A stretch of 64,000 bases of DNA, taken from assembly GCF_042684665.1 (NCBI RefSeq), contig NZ_JBHULY010000026.1, positions 62,001 to 126,000 on the forward strand, in the 5' to 3' direction. The notes beneath the pieces are model-generated. The model was given only the letters and a program-made list of their open reading frames with translations. It did no database searches and was not told the DNA's origin. The position numbers and the translations under genes were made by a program. The DNA is from Jejuia rubra (GTDB taxonomy: Bacteria > Bacteroidota > Bacteroidia > Flavobacteriales > Flavobacteriaceae). This document shows, piece by piece, positions 19,067 to 27,634 of this stretch; the stretch's first letter is position 1, and each line of letters starts with the position of its first letter.

Positions 19067-20389
19067 TCACTCCGCGTTATCTAAAAAATCCTTAACGCGT
19101 TCGGTTAACTTGTCTAAAAAGGAACGGCGCTCCTTAACAGGTTTTTCAACTGTTTCTTGAGCGTTTTCTTCATTTGTTTCAGTTTGCTCATTCGCAACAA
19201 CCTGCTCCTGCTCCTCTGCTTTATTGCGCTCTTGGCGCTTTAGGCCATCCAATACTAATCCCACAGCGGTAGCGTACAACGGACTGGTAACATCACTGTC
19301 GCTATCTCCTGCCAAATGCTCATTCGGATAGCCAATACGGGTATCCATTCCTGTGATATATTCTACTAATTGCTTTAAATGCTTTAACTGGCTACCACCA
19401 CCCGTTAACACAATACCGGCAATTAACTTTTTCTTGCGTTCTTCGTGGCCATAGTTCTTAATTTCAGCATATACTTGCTCCACAATTTCGACCACACGAG
19501 CATGAATAATTCTCGACAGGTTTTTTAAGGTGATTTCCTTTGGCTCTCTTCCTCTTAAACCTGGAATAGAAACGATTTCGTTGTCCTTATTTTCACCTGG
19601 CCATGCTGAACCGAACTTTATTTTTAAAAGCTCAGCTTGTTTCTCAATGATGGAGCAACCTTCTTTGATATCTTCGGTAATCACATTACCTCCAAACGGA
19701 ATAACCGCCGTGTGACGAATAATACCATCCCTAAAAATGGCCAAATCAGTAGTTCCACCCCCTATGTCAATCAAAGCTACTCCGGCTTCTTTTTCTTCTT
19801 GGCTCAAAACAGCTTCCGCGGAAGCGAGAGGCTCAAGGGTAATACCTTCTAAACTCAATCCCGCACTTTGAACACATCTTCCGATATTTCTTATGGAAGA
19901 AACCTGACCGACAACTACGTGGAAATTGGCTTCCAATCTACCTCCGTACATACCTATGGGTTCTTTGATTTCTGCCTGACCATCCACTTTAAATTCTTGA
20001 GGCAACACATGGATAATCTCCTCTCCGGGCAACATCACCAACTTATGGACTTGATTAATCAACCTATCAATATCGCCTTCATCAATCACCTGATCGGAAT
20101 TGGGTCGAGTGATATAATCGCTATGTTGTAAACTTCGGATATGCTGTCCGGCAATACCAACGGTAACATCTTCAATCTTAATTTCAGCTGCAGCTTCAGC
20201 TTCTTGTACAGCCTGTTGGATGGATTGGATCGTTTGTGTAATATTGTTTACCACACCGCGGTGCACCCCCAAGCTTTTAGATTTGCCGATACCCAAAATC
20301 TCGAGTTTGCCGTAATCGTTTTTACGACCGATCATCGCCACAATTTTTGTGGTTCCTATGTCTAATCCTACCGCTAAATTATGTTCCAT
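19067..20389 (-). CDS. ftsA: Cell division protein FtsA
   Basis: 440 residues with the actin/Hsp70-type ATPase fold: phosphate-1 GLDIGTTKIVAMIG near residue 9, phosphate-2 LIDIGGGTTDLAIF near 205, and adenosine motif IVLTGGGSQLKHL near 330. FtsA tethers FtsZ filaments to the membrane and recruits later division proteins. The C-terminus LTERVKDFLDNAE is an amphipathic helix suited to membrane targeting, preceded by a charged, low-complexity linker (about 380-420). ftsA begins 3 bp after the ftsQ stop, indicating tight coupling. Confidence 0.98.
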   Translation of the reverse strand: MEHNLAVGLDIGTTKIVAMIGRKNDYGKLEILGIGKSKSLGVHRGVVNNITQTIQSIQQAVQEAEAAAEIKIEDVTVGIAGQHIRSLQHSDYITRPNSDQVIDEGDIDRLINQVHKLVMLPGEEIIHVLPQEFKVDGQAEIKEPIGMYGGRLEANFHVVVGQVSSIRNIGRCVQSAGLSLEGITLEPLASAEAVLSQEEKEAGVALIDIGGGTTDLAIFRDGIIRHTAVIPFGGNVITEDIKEGCSIIEKQAELLKIKFGSAWPGENKDNEIVSIPGLRGREPKEITLKNLSRIIHARVVEIVEQVYAEIKNYGHEERKKKLIAGIVLTGGGSQLKHLKQLVEYITGMDTRIGYPNEHLAGDSDSDVTSPLYATAVGLVLDGLKRQERNKAEEQEQVVANEQTETNEENAQETVEKPVKERRSFLDKLTERVKDFLDNAE

Positions 20390-20392
20390 AGT

Positions 20393-21112
20393 TTATGTTT
20401 TGGTACAAACCACCTGATTCTCAAATTGTAAATTCACTTTACTGTAAGTGTCCAATGTGTTCTCTTTTAAGCTCTTTTTATAGAAAGCTTTCAAATTGCT
20501 GATCTTCTTTTCTAAAAATTTCAAATCCCCAAGGTTCACCGTAAACTTGCATTTTCGCAACCTTAAGGCCATATTGCCATTTAGACTTTGATGGATTTCC
20601 ACCACATGATGTTTCAAAAATTGGTCGTCCTCAATTTTTTTCGCCACCGTATAAATGTGCTCTAAATTATTTTTTTCAACATAACCCGTAACCAAGGGAA
20701 CGCGCGCGGTATAATTAGGAGACAAAGGCATATATTGACCTTCATCATCTATATAATATGATGCGTTTGTACTTACTCTCGCAACGGGTCTTTTTTGCTT
20801 AATTTCAGCCTTAAGTGCTCCATTTACAGCTACATACACCTCGGCCGATTTAATCATGGGATTAGAATTCAGGGCATTTTCTAACGTATTCAAATCTAAA
20901 GTTTCTTTAGGCACATTTTTAACGCCCTCTTGATTTTGTATTAACAATTTACTAACAGTCTCTTGGGTGATAAATAGGTTGTCTTCCCCCAAAAATGAGA
21001 CCTCAGGTTTGGAAATAATTCGCTCTTCATTTCTGATTGACGAGAACGCAAAAAGACCCACGACTAGCATCAGTAACAGCACCATTTTTATATGTTTCCA
21101 CTTAACTCGCAA
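20393..21112 (-). CDS. ftsQ: Cell division protein FtsQ
   Basis: 239 residues with one N-terminal membrane segment (about 8-25, IKMVLLLMLVVGLFAF) and a periplasmic part containing a POTRA-like region and the FtsQ-type segment NPMIKSAEVYVAVNGALKAEIKQKRPVARV. FtsQ links early and late divisome proteins. The family is weakly conserved, but position between murC and ftsA supports the call. Its first 11 bp overlap the end of murC. Confidence 0.92.
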   Translation of the reverse strand: MRVKWKHIKMVLLLMLVVGLFAFSSIRNEERIISKPEVSFLGEDNLFITQETVSKLLIQNQEGVKNVPKETLDLNTLENALNSNPMIKSAEVYVAVNGALKAEIKQKRPVARVSTNASYYIDDEGQYMPLSPNYTARVPLVTGYVEKNNLEHIYTVAKKIEDDQFLKHHVVEIHQSLNGNMALRLRKCKFTVNLGDLKFLEKKISNLKAFYKKSLKENTLDTYSKVNLQFENQVVCTKT

Positions 21113-22454
21113 TGCTCAATCCTTGTTTAATATGTTTAACTTCTTCCCCAATATCTCCTGCTCCGATGACCAGTATCACCGTGGCATCACTTGCCTTTAT
21201 AGCACTCAAAATCCTCCCTTTTTGAATCAACCTCTTGTTCGGATTATTTATTTTACCTAGCAACCATTCCGAGGTAATGCCCTCAATAGGAAGCTCCCGT
21301 GCTGGGTAAATATCCAGCAATAAAATCTCATCAAATTGCGACAGACTTTCGGCAAAACCATCTGCAAAATCTTTGGTTCGGCTAAATAAATGAGGCTGAA
21401 ATATGGCCAGCACTTTTTTGGCGGGATACATCTCCCGTACGGCACTATGGACCGCATTGATTTCTTCGGGATGATGCGCATAGTCATCAATGAACACCAA
21501 CTCATCCGTTTTTATTTGATAAGTAAATCGACGCTTTACTCCTTTATAAGTTGCCAATGCCGAAACTAGTTTTTGAACATCACAACCATATTCCAAAGCC
21601 ATAGCAAAAGCTACCAAAGCATTTGATAAATTATGTCTTCCCGGAAGATTGAATTCAATATTTTTGATGGCCGTTTGCGGAGTTTTTACCTCGAAGATGT
21701 AGGTTCCATTTTTAATTTTGATATTTCGAATTTCATAATCGGAATCATCTTCAATACCATAGGTAATGCCTTTTAACGACAACCCGTTCTTTACAAAAAG
21801 CTTTCCGCCTTTTTTTATTTTTTTCGAAAAGTCCTCAAAGGATTTTTTCAATGCCGAGGCATCCCCATAAATATCCAAATGGTCGGCATCCATGGAAGTG
21901 ATACATGCAAAATCCGGAGATAGGGTCAAGAAGGAGCGGTCAAATTCATCTGCTTCCACCACTGAAACTTCATCGCCATTTAAAATTAAGTTTGAGTTGT
22001 AATTTTCACTGATACCTCCCAAAAAGGCGGTTAATTTTACGTCGCATTCATACAGCAAATGCCCCAAAATACTAGTCGTGGTGGTTTTTCCGTGGGTTCC
22101 GGCTACCGCTAGGCAAAAGGTGTTTTCGGTAATCATTCCCAAAATTCGGGAACGTTTCATCACCGTAAAACCGTTGGAAATAAAATAGTTTAATTGTGAA
22201 TGTTGTTTCGGGATGGCCGGGGTATAAATAACAAGTGTGCTTTCTTTGTTTTTAAACGCATTATCAATATTGCTTAGGTTATCTTCAAAATGAATCGAAA
22301 TCCCAAGATGTTGCAAAGCATTTGTGATTTCAGTGGCCGTTTTGTCATAACCCGAAACATCCTTGCCAATAGATTTGAAATAACGCGCCAAGGCACTCAT
22401 ACCAATGCCCCCGATACCTACAAAAAACACGTTATTTATATGATTCAAATTCAT
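21102..22454 (-). CDS. murC: UDP-N-acetylmuramate--L-alanine ligase
   Basis: 450 residues, full length for MurC. The N-terminal UDP-binding segment is FVGIGGIGMSALARYF (about 10-25), the ATP-binding loop is GTHGKTTTT (about 119-127), and the C-terminal domain holds DDYAHHPEEINAV, the substrate-binding histidine motif. It adds L-alanine to UDP-MurNAc in the cytoplasm, the first step of stem-peptide assembly. It overlaps murG by 4 bp (ATGA) and ftsQ by 11 bp. Confidence 0.98.
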   Translation of the reverse strand: MNLNHINNVFFVGIGGIGMSALARYFKSIGKDVSGYDKTATEITNALQHLGISIHFEDNLSNIDNAFKNKESTLVIYTPAIPKQHSQLNYFISNGFTVMKRSRILGMITENTFCLAVAGTHGKTTTTSILGHLLYECDVKLTAFLGGISENYNSNLILNGDEVSVVEADEFDRSFLTLSPDFACITSMDADHLDIYGDASALKKSFEDFSKKIKKGGKLFVKNGLSLKGITYGIEDDSDYEIRNIKIKNGTYIFEVKTPQTAIKNIEFNLPGRHNLSNALVAFAMALEYGCDVQKLVSALATYKGVKRRFTYQIKTDELVFIDDYAHHPEEINAVHSAVREMYPAKKVLAIFQPHLFSRTKDFADGFAESLSQFDEILLLDIYPARELPIEGITSEWLLGKINNPNKRLIQKGRILSAIKASDATVILVIGAGDIGEEVKHIKQGLSIAS

Positions 22455-23554
22455 TTCTTTAACAATAGTTCCACCTCATCCACAATATCCTTTGTGGCAT
22501 TGACCAAGGCTAGTTTTTTGATATTTGCCCCTAAGGCCTTTTGCTTTTCCTGAGAACCAATTAATTGCGAAAATTTGTTTTCAAAATCTACATCCAACTC
22601 GCTTTCCTTAATCATTATGGCGGCATCTTGATTCACTATTGACAGGGCATTTTTCGTTTGATGATCTTCCGCTACGTTTGGTGACGGAATAAAAATCACT
22701 GGTTTCCCAACGATACACAATTCTGAAACCGAACTAGCCCCAGCACGGGAGATTACAATATCCGCAGCCGCATAAGCCAAATCCATTTGATTCAAAAACT
22801 CATACACCTGAACGTTATTCGTATTGCCATACAACTTGTATTGTTGATAATACAACTTGCCACACTGCCATATCACTTGGACGTTCTGGGTGTCTAGAAA
22901 ATCCAGCTCCTTTTCTATGAGTTGATTAATGCGTCTGGCCCCCAAACTTCCTCCCAATACCAAAAGCGTATATTTCCCATGTTTCAGCTCAAAATGGTTT
23001 TTGGCTTCGACTATTTTATCCTCTACACTGAGCAAATCCTGACGCACAGGGTTACCCGTTATTTTGATTTTCTCCTTTGGAAAAAAACGCTCCAAACCTT
23101 CATAAGCAACACAGATTTTTTGCGCTTTTTTTGACAATAGTTTGTTGGTAATTCCTGGATAGGAGTTCTGTTCCTGAATCAAACTTGGAATTTTATTTTG
23201 GGCAGCCACATATAATAACGGACCGCTCGCAAAACCTCCGGTTCCAATGGCCACATCAGGCCTAAACGATTTAATTATTCTGCGAGCTTTCCAAAGGCTA
23301 CTCATCACTTTCAATGGAAACATCAGATTTTTGAGGGTCAATCTCCTTTGGATCCCCGAAATCCAAAGCCCATTGATATCATATCCCGCCTGTGGCACTT
23401 TTTCCATCTCCATTCTGTCCTTTGCGCCCACAAACAGAAATTTCGATTCGGGGTATCGCGACTTCAATTCATTCGCAATTGCAATAGCCGGATAGATATG
23501 GCCTCCAGTACCGCCTCCTGATAAAATAATTCGATATGTTTTCGCTTTAGCCAA
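22451..23554 (-). CDS. murG: Undecaprenyldiphospho-muramoylpentapeptide beta-N-acetylglucosaminyltransferase
   Basis: 367 residues with the MurG signature: G-loop SGGGTGGHIYPAIAIA (about 11-26), IGTGGFASGPLL, and the UDP-GlcNAc-binding segment ISRAGASSVSELC near 265. It transfers GlcNAc to lipid I to make lipid II on the inner face of the membrane. Upstream, between ftsW and murG, lies a 7-bp tandem repeat array (23595-23649) that forms part of the murG leader. Confidence 0.98.
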   Translation of the reverse strand: MAKAKTYRIILSGGGTGGHIYPAIAIANELKSRYPESKFLFVGAKDRMEMEKVPQAGYDINGLWISGIQRRLTLKNLMFPLKVMSSLWKARRIIKSFRPDVAIGTGGFASGPLLYVAAQNKIPSLIQEQNSYPGITNKLLSKKAQKICVAYEGLERFFPKEKIKITGNPVRQDLLSVEDKIVEAKNHFELKHGKYTLLVLGGSLGARRINQLIEKELDFLDTQNVQVIWQCGKLYYQQYKLYGNTNNVQVYEFLNQMDLAYAAADIVISRAGASSVSELCIVGKPVIFIPSPNVAEDHQTKNALSIVNQDAAIMIKESELDVDFENKFSQLIGSQEKQKALGANIKKLALVNATKDIVDEVELLLKK

Positions 23555-23592
23555 TTATTAAAATTCCAATTTTCAAATACTAAATTCCAAAA

Positions 23593-23652
<60 letters not shown>

Positions 23653-24822
23653 TCATATCGTTTCTGATAAAATCTCCAACGGATTATCTTCCCTAATTTC
23701 CTGTTCTTTTATTTCTTCGCGTTTTGCGCTCACACTTAAAATAACACCAATAGCCAAACAGGTCATCCAAATAGAAGAACCACCCCAACTGATTAATGGC
23801 AGCGTTTGCCCCGTTACGGGGAACAGCCCAACGGAGACTCCCATATTCACCAATGCCTGAAACACAATTGGAATGCCCACTGACAGCACCAATAATTTCC
23901 CGAAAATGGTATCGGCCTTTTGTGCTACAATCACCACCCGGAACAACAGCCACAAATACAGCAACATCACAATAAAGCCTCCAATAAAACCGTACTCCTC
24001 AACGATTATGGCAAAAATGAAATCGGACTCCGATTGGGACAAAAAGTTCTTTTGTATGCTCTTCCCTGGCCCAACACCATTTACCATGCCCGAAGCGATG
24101 GCTATTTTAGCTTTTTCAATTTGAGAGCCTGCCTCCTCTTCGCCTGAAAAATGACTCTTTATTCGATTTTCCCAAGTATTTACTTTAACGTGAAGTGCGC
24201 CATCTGTATTTTTGGCTACCGCTACAAAAAGACATAGGCCCAATAAGCCAATACCAAAAATGGCACCGAGATATTTCAATGGATACCCCCCAAAATACAT
24301 CAGCACCAAAGCCATACTAAAAATGATGGCCGCAGTGGAAAAGTTAAACGGCAATATTAATCCAAGCACCAAAAACATGGGCAACCAAAGCGGTAACAAT
24401 GAGCTCTTAAATGTAATTACCTCTTCTTTCATTTTCGACAGATACCTTGCCACGTATATTAACAAAACGACAGATGCCAATGCTGAAGGCTGAAAGGATT
24501 TATTCACGATGGGCACGGTTATCCATCGGCTTGCAGCAGCACCATCCCGTACTTCACCTTGAAAAATAGTGATCACAAGCAACACCAAAACCACAGGAAT
24601 CATCACTAAGGACAAGCCCCGAAAATAACGATATGGGATCTTGTGAATGCCGTACATAATAGAAAAACCAAGTGCCAAATGCACAAAATGGGTCACAAAC
24701 GAAGAGAAGGTATTTGCACCCTTTGCCGTGCTATAAATAGGCAAAAACGATAGTATTGCCAACAATGCTACTATCGCCCAGATGAGCCTATCTCCTTTTA
24801 TATTTTTAAATACACTTCCCAT
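23653..24822 (-). CDS. ftsW: Septal peptidoglycan polymerase FtsW (SEDS family)
   Basis: 389 residues, almost wholly membrane-embedded with about ten helices. SEDS signatures are visible: the SRWITVPIVNKSFQPSALA segment (about 97-115; the family motif is RW..G....QPSE), and near the C-terminus PVTGQTLPLISWGGSS (about 335-350). FtsW polymerises glycan strands from lipid II at the septum together with FtsI. It is 77 bp downstream of murD, with a C/T-rich hairpin in the gap. Confidence 0.96.
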   Translation of the reverse strand: MGSVFKNIKGDRLIWAIVALLAILSFLPIYSTAKGANTFSSFVTHFVHLALGFSIMYGIHKIPYRYFRGLSLVMIPVVLVLLVITIFQGEVRDGAAASRWITVPIVNKSFQPSALASVVLLIYVARYLSKMKEEVITFKSSLLPLWLPMFLVLGLILPFNFSTAAIIFSMALVLMYFGGYPLKYLGAIFGIGLLGLCLFVAVAKNTDGALHVKVNTWENRIKSHFSGEEEAGSQIEKAKIAIASGMVNGVGPGKSIQKNFLSQSESDFIFAIIVEEYGFIGGFIVMLLYLWLLFRVVIVAQKADTIFGKLLVLSVGIPIVFQALVNMGVSVGLFPVTGQTLPLISWGGSSIWMTCLAIGVILSVSAKREEIKEQEIREDNPLEILSETI

Positions 24823-24865
24823 ATTAACCCTTCCGAATTTTGGCTTTTTAGAAAACCAAAATCCA

Positions 24866-24887
24866 CCTTCCCTTAAAAAAGGGAAGG
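24866..24887. repeat. CCTTCCCTT hairpin repeat between ftsW and murD
   Basis: CCTTCCCTT (24866-24874), AAAA loop, AAGGGAAGG (24879-24887): a perfect 9-bp stem. It resembles the CCTCCCC-hairpin repeats found elsewhere in the window and could also attenuate transcription inside the dcw operon. Confidence 0.7.
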
Positions 24888-24899
24888 AGCTATTATATT

Positions 24900-26288
24900 T
24901 TATAAATTTCTTACCGCGTTTTTAAATTGACGCCCACGGTCTTCATAATTCTCAAACAAATCAAAACTCGCACAGGCAGGCGACAACAATACGCTATCCC
25001 CGGCATCTGCAACTTTATAAGCGATTTTCACCGCCTCGCTCATGTACTGGGTTTCTATGATAATATCTACCATATTGCCAAAAGTTTCCATTAACTTTTG
25101 GTTGTCCACCCCCAAACAAATGATGGCTTTTACCTTTTCGTTTACAAAAGGAAAAAGTTCACTATAATCGTTGCCTTTGTCCACGCCCCCAACAATCCAA
25201 ACAGTAGGCGCATCCATGCTCTCCAAGGCATAGTAGGTAGCATTAACATTAGTGGCCTTTGAATCGTTGATATACTGCACTTTATTAATTTTCAGAACAT
25301 GTTCAAGCCTGTGTTCCACACCCTGAAAGTTCTCTAAACTCTCGCGAATGGTCTGCTTTCTGATTTTCAACAAATGCGCAACCGTTGACGCGGCCATGGC
25401 ATTTTTAATGTTGTGTTTTCCTTCTAAAGTTAAGTTTGTAGTTGGCATAATAATCTGATTATTATCAATAGTTATAATTAGTTTTTCGTTTTCGTAATAA
25501 GCCCCATTTTCAATTTTCCTTTCCAATGAAAATGGCAATAATGTGGATTGAACTGGGTGGCTTTTTAAATGATTCGTGATTACTTCATCATCCGCATCAT
25601 AAATCAAATAATCGTCAGAGGTTTGATTCATCGCAATTCTGAATTTGGCCCGTATATAGTTTTCAAATTGATAGTCATATCTATCCAAATGGTCTGGCGT
25701 GATATTGGTGATAACTGCAATTTTTGGCTTAAAATCAATCACATCATCCAACTGAAAACTGCTGATTTCCAGCACATAGTTTTTATAATCTTCTTCCAAA
25801 ACCTGCTTTGCAAAACTGTCGCCAATATTTCCCGCCAAACCAACGTTTAGCTCATCTTTTAAAAGGTGATGTGTCAGGGTTGCCGTGGTTGTTTTCCCAT
25901 TGCTACCCGTAATACCTACAATAGTTGCTTTGGTGAATTCTGAAGCAAATTCAATCTCAGAAACCACCGGAATTCCTTTTTCCCTGATTTGTTTTACTAA
26001 GGGTACTTTATCTGGAATTCCCGGACTTTTCATCACCAAATCGGCATTTAGGATTTTAGCTTCAGTATGCTGTTGCTCCTCCCATTCAATCTCATTATGT
26101 ATAAGAACTTTTTTGTAAGCTTCCTTTACCTTTCCCTTATCAGAAAGGAATACCTCATAGTCTTTTGCCTTTCCCAAAAGTGCAGTACCAACTCCACTTT
26201 CACCTCCACCCAAAACCACTAAGAGGCCTCCTCCAACTCCTCCAAAGGAGGAGGGTCGCTCACTCTTATGTAATTTTTCCTCCTTCAT
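24900..26288 (-). CDS. murD: UDP-N-acetylmuramoylalanine--D-glutamate ligase with repeat-derived N-terminal insertion
   Basis: MurD adds D-glutamate to UDP-MurNAc-L-Ala. The nucleotide-binding N-terminus LVVLGGGESGVGTALLG, the ATP loop GITGSNGKTTT (near 110) and the C-terminal domain (YINDSKATNVNAT, SPACASFDLF) are complete. I chose the ATG at 26288; a GTG at 26309 would add seven residues but lies inside a palindrome. Flavobacterial MurD normally starts MK followed at once by the LVVLGGG strand. Here about 20 extra residues (EEKLHKSERPSSFGGVGGGL) intervene, encoded by a C/G-rich hairpin repeat (stem at 26237-26253) of a family found elsewhere in the window. Confidence 0.95.
   Translation of the reverse strand: MKEEKLHKSERPSSFGGVGGGLLVVLGGGESGVGTALLGKAKDYEVFLSDKGKVKEAYKKVLIHNEIEWEEQQHTEAKILNADLVMKSPGIPDKVPLVKQIREKGIPVVSEIEFASEFTKATIVGITGSNGKTTTATLTHHLLKDELNVGLAGNIGDSFAKQVLEEDYKNYVLEISSFQLDDVIDFKPKIAVITNITPDHLDRYDYQFENYIRAKFRIAMNQTSDDYLIYDADDEVITNHLKSHPVQSTLLPFSLERKIENGAYYENEKLIITIDNNQIIMPTTNLTLEGKHNIKNAMAASTVAHLLKIRKQTIRESLENFQGVEHRLEHVLKINKVQYINDSKATNVNATYYALESMDAPTVWIVGGVDKGNDYSELFPFVNEKVKAIICLGVDNQKLMETFGNMVDIIIETQYMSEAVKIAYKVADAGDSVLLSPACASFDLFENYEDRGRQFKNAVRNL
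26223..26282. repeat. CCTCC-hairpin dispersed repeat inside murD
   Basis: About 60 bp within the first codons of murD. The core is a perfect 7-bp stem CTCCTCC-AAA-GGAGGAG (26237-26253); on the minus strand the hairpin is followed by the G-rich arm GTTGGAGGAGG. Related copies occur at 45418-45464, 56574-56600 and 56686-56713. Confidence 0.7.
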
Positions 26289-26295
26289 TTTTGAG

Positions 26296-26315
26296 ATTCC
26301 TGTTTCCACAGGAAT
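26296..26315. repeat. 20-bp ATTCCTG-type palindrome at mraY/murD junction
   Basis: On the minus strand ATTCCTGT-GGAA-ACAGGAAT, a perfect 8-bp stem with a 4-base loop, starts one base after the mraY stop codon. The GTG that could start murD lies inside it. The design matches the palindrome at 16410-16429. Confidence 0.75.
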
Positions 26316-26316
26316 T

Positions 26317-27558
26317 TTATCTGATTTTCAGTGTTACTATTGAAATGATGGCCAATAGAATACCTATAATCCAAAAACGGGTAACAATCTTACTTTCGTG
26401 ATAGCCCAATTTTTGGTAGTGATGGTGCAAGGGTGACATTTTAAAAATGCGGCGCCCCTCACCATATTTTTTCTTGGTGTATTTAAACCAGCTCACCTGC
26501 ATCACTACCGATAAGTTTTCTGCAAGGAAAATGCCGCACATCAATGGAATTAACCACTCCTTTCGAACCGCGATGGCGATAACCGCAATAATCCCTCCAA
26601 TAGTCAAACTCCCCGTATCCCCCATAAATACTTGAGCCGGAAAAGTGTTATACCACAAAAATCCAATCAAAGCCCCAACAAACGCAGCGATATAAATGGT
26701 AATTTCCTCCACTCTAGGGATATACATAATATTGAGATAATCGGAAAAAATGATATTACCGGACACCCAAGCAAAAATGCCCAAGGTCAGTACAATGATG
26801 GCAGAAGTTCCTGCAGCCAACCCATCAATGCCATCTGTAAGGTTGGCACCGTTGGACACCGCTGTGATGATAAAAATCGTTGCAATGATGAAAATAATCC
26901 AGGTATATTTTTTCAAATCTGGACTAATCCAAGTGATTAAATCGGCATAGTCAAATTCATTTGCTTTGAAAAATGGAATCGTAGTTTTAGTAGACTTCTC
27001 TTCGTCTTGAAATAATTTGGTTATTGGTAAATCCGGATTTTCGGCCAACAAAATTTCTTGCTGTGCCTCTGGCAGTTTTTCCTTCACGGTGACATCACTA
27101 CTCACATAAAGAGTGATTCCGACGATAAGACCCAAACCTATTTGCCCTAAAACCTTAAAGCGTCCTTTTAGCCCCTCTTTATCGTTTTTAAATTTTTTGA
27201 TATAGTCATCCAAAAAACCGATAACCCCCATCCAAAGCGTTGTTACAATGAGTAGAATGATATAAATGTTTTCCAATTTTGCCAACAACAAAACGGGAAT
27301 AAGCGTTGCCAAAATGATGATGATACCACCCATCGTTGGTGTTCCTGCTTTTTCAGCCTGCCCTTCCAAGCCTAGGTCCCTAATGGTCTCGCCCATCTGT
27401 TTTTTCTGCAAAAATTTGATGATGCGCTTTCCGTAAATTGTAGAAATCAACAATGACAAAATCATAGCCAAGGCACCTCTAAAGGTTAAAAACCCAAAAA
27501 GAGTCGCCCCAGGAAACTGGAATTGCTTTTCTAAATATTCAAATAGGTAGTATAACAT
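26317..27558 (-). CDS. mraY: Phospho-N-acetylmuramoyl-pentapeptide-transferase
   Basis: 413 residues, a polytopic membrane enzyme with about ten helices. Signature segments are KKQMGETIRDLG and GTPTMGGIIII (about 55-85), the Asp-rich FLDDYIKKFK (about 115), and NLTDGIDGLAAGTSA (about 245-260). MraY transfers phospho-MurNAc-pentapeptide to undecaprenyl phosphate to make lipid I. An extra hydrophilic stretch (about 155-215, from VSSDVTVKEKLPEAQQ to KANEFDYADL) is longer than in E. coli and usual in Bacteroidota. The murE stop is 76 bp upstream, across a palindromic repeat. Confidence 0.98.
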   Translation of the reverse strand: MLYYLFEYLEKQFQFPGATLFGFLTFRGALAMILSLLISTIYGKRIIKFLQKKQMGETIRDLGLEGQAEKAGTPTMGGIIIILATLIPVLLLAKLENIYIILLIVTTLWMGVIGFLDDYIKKFKNDKEGLKGRFKVLGQIGLGLIVGITLYVSSDVTVKEKLPEAQQEILLAENPDLPITKLFQDEEKSTKTTIPFFKANEFDYADLITWISPDLKKYTWIIFIIATIFIITAVSNGANLTDGIDGLAAGTSAIIVLTLGIFAWVSGNIIFSDYLNIMYIPRVEEITIYIAAFVGALIGFLWYNTFPAQVFMGDTGSLTIGGIIAVIAIAVRKEWLIPLMCGIFLAENLSVVMQVSWFKYTKKKYGEGRRIFKMSPLHHHYQKLGYHESKIVTRFWIIGILLAIISIVTLKIR

Positions 27559-27572
27559 TAAACCTTAAGTTT

Positions 27573-27627
27573 TGTGACCCTTCGACTGCACTTCGACTGC
27601 GCTCAGTGTGACACGCTCAGGGTGACA
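27573..27627. repeat. TTCGACTGCGCTCAG-type dispersed repeat between murE and mraY
   Basis: The spacer holds an 11-bp tandem duplication CTTCGACTGC(A/G) (27580-27601) followed by GCTCAGTGTGACA and CGCTCAGGGTGACA. Strings built from CTTCGACTGCGCTCAG and GGGTGACA are a common intergenic repeat in Bacteroidota (recalled knowledge). The outer GTGACCC and GGGTGAC arms are nearly complementary. Confidence 0.7.
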
Positions 27628-27634
27628 GTTACAT

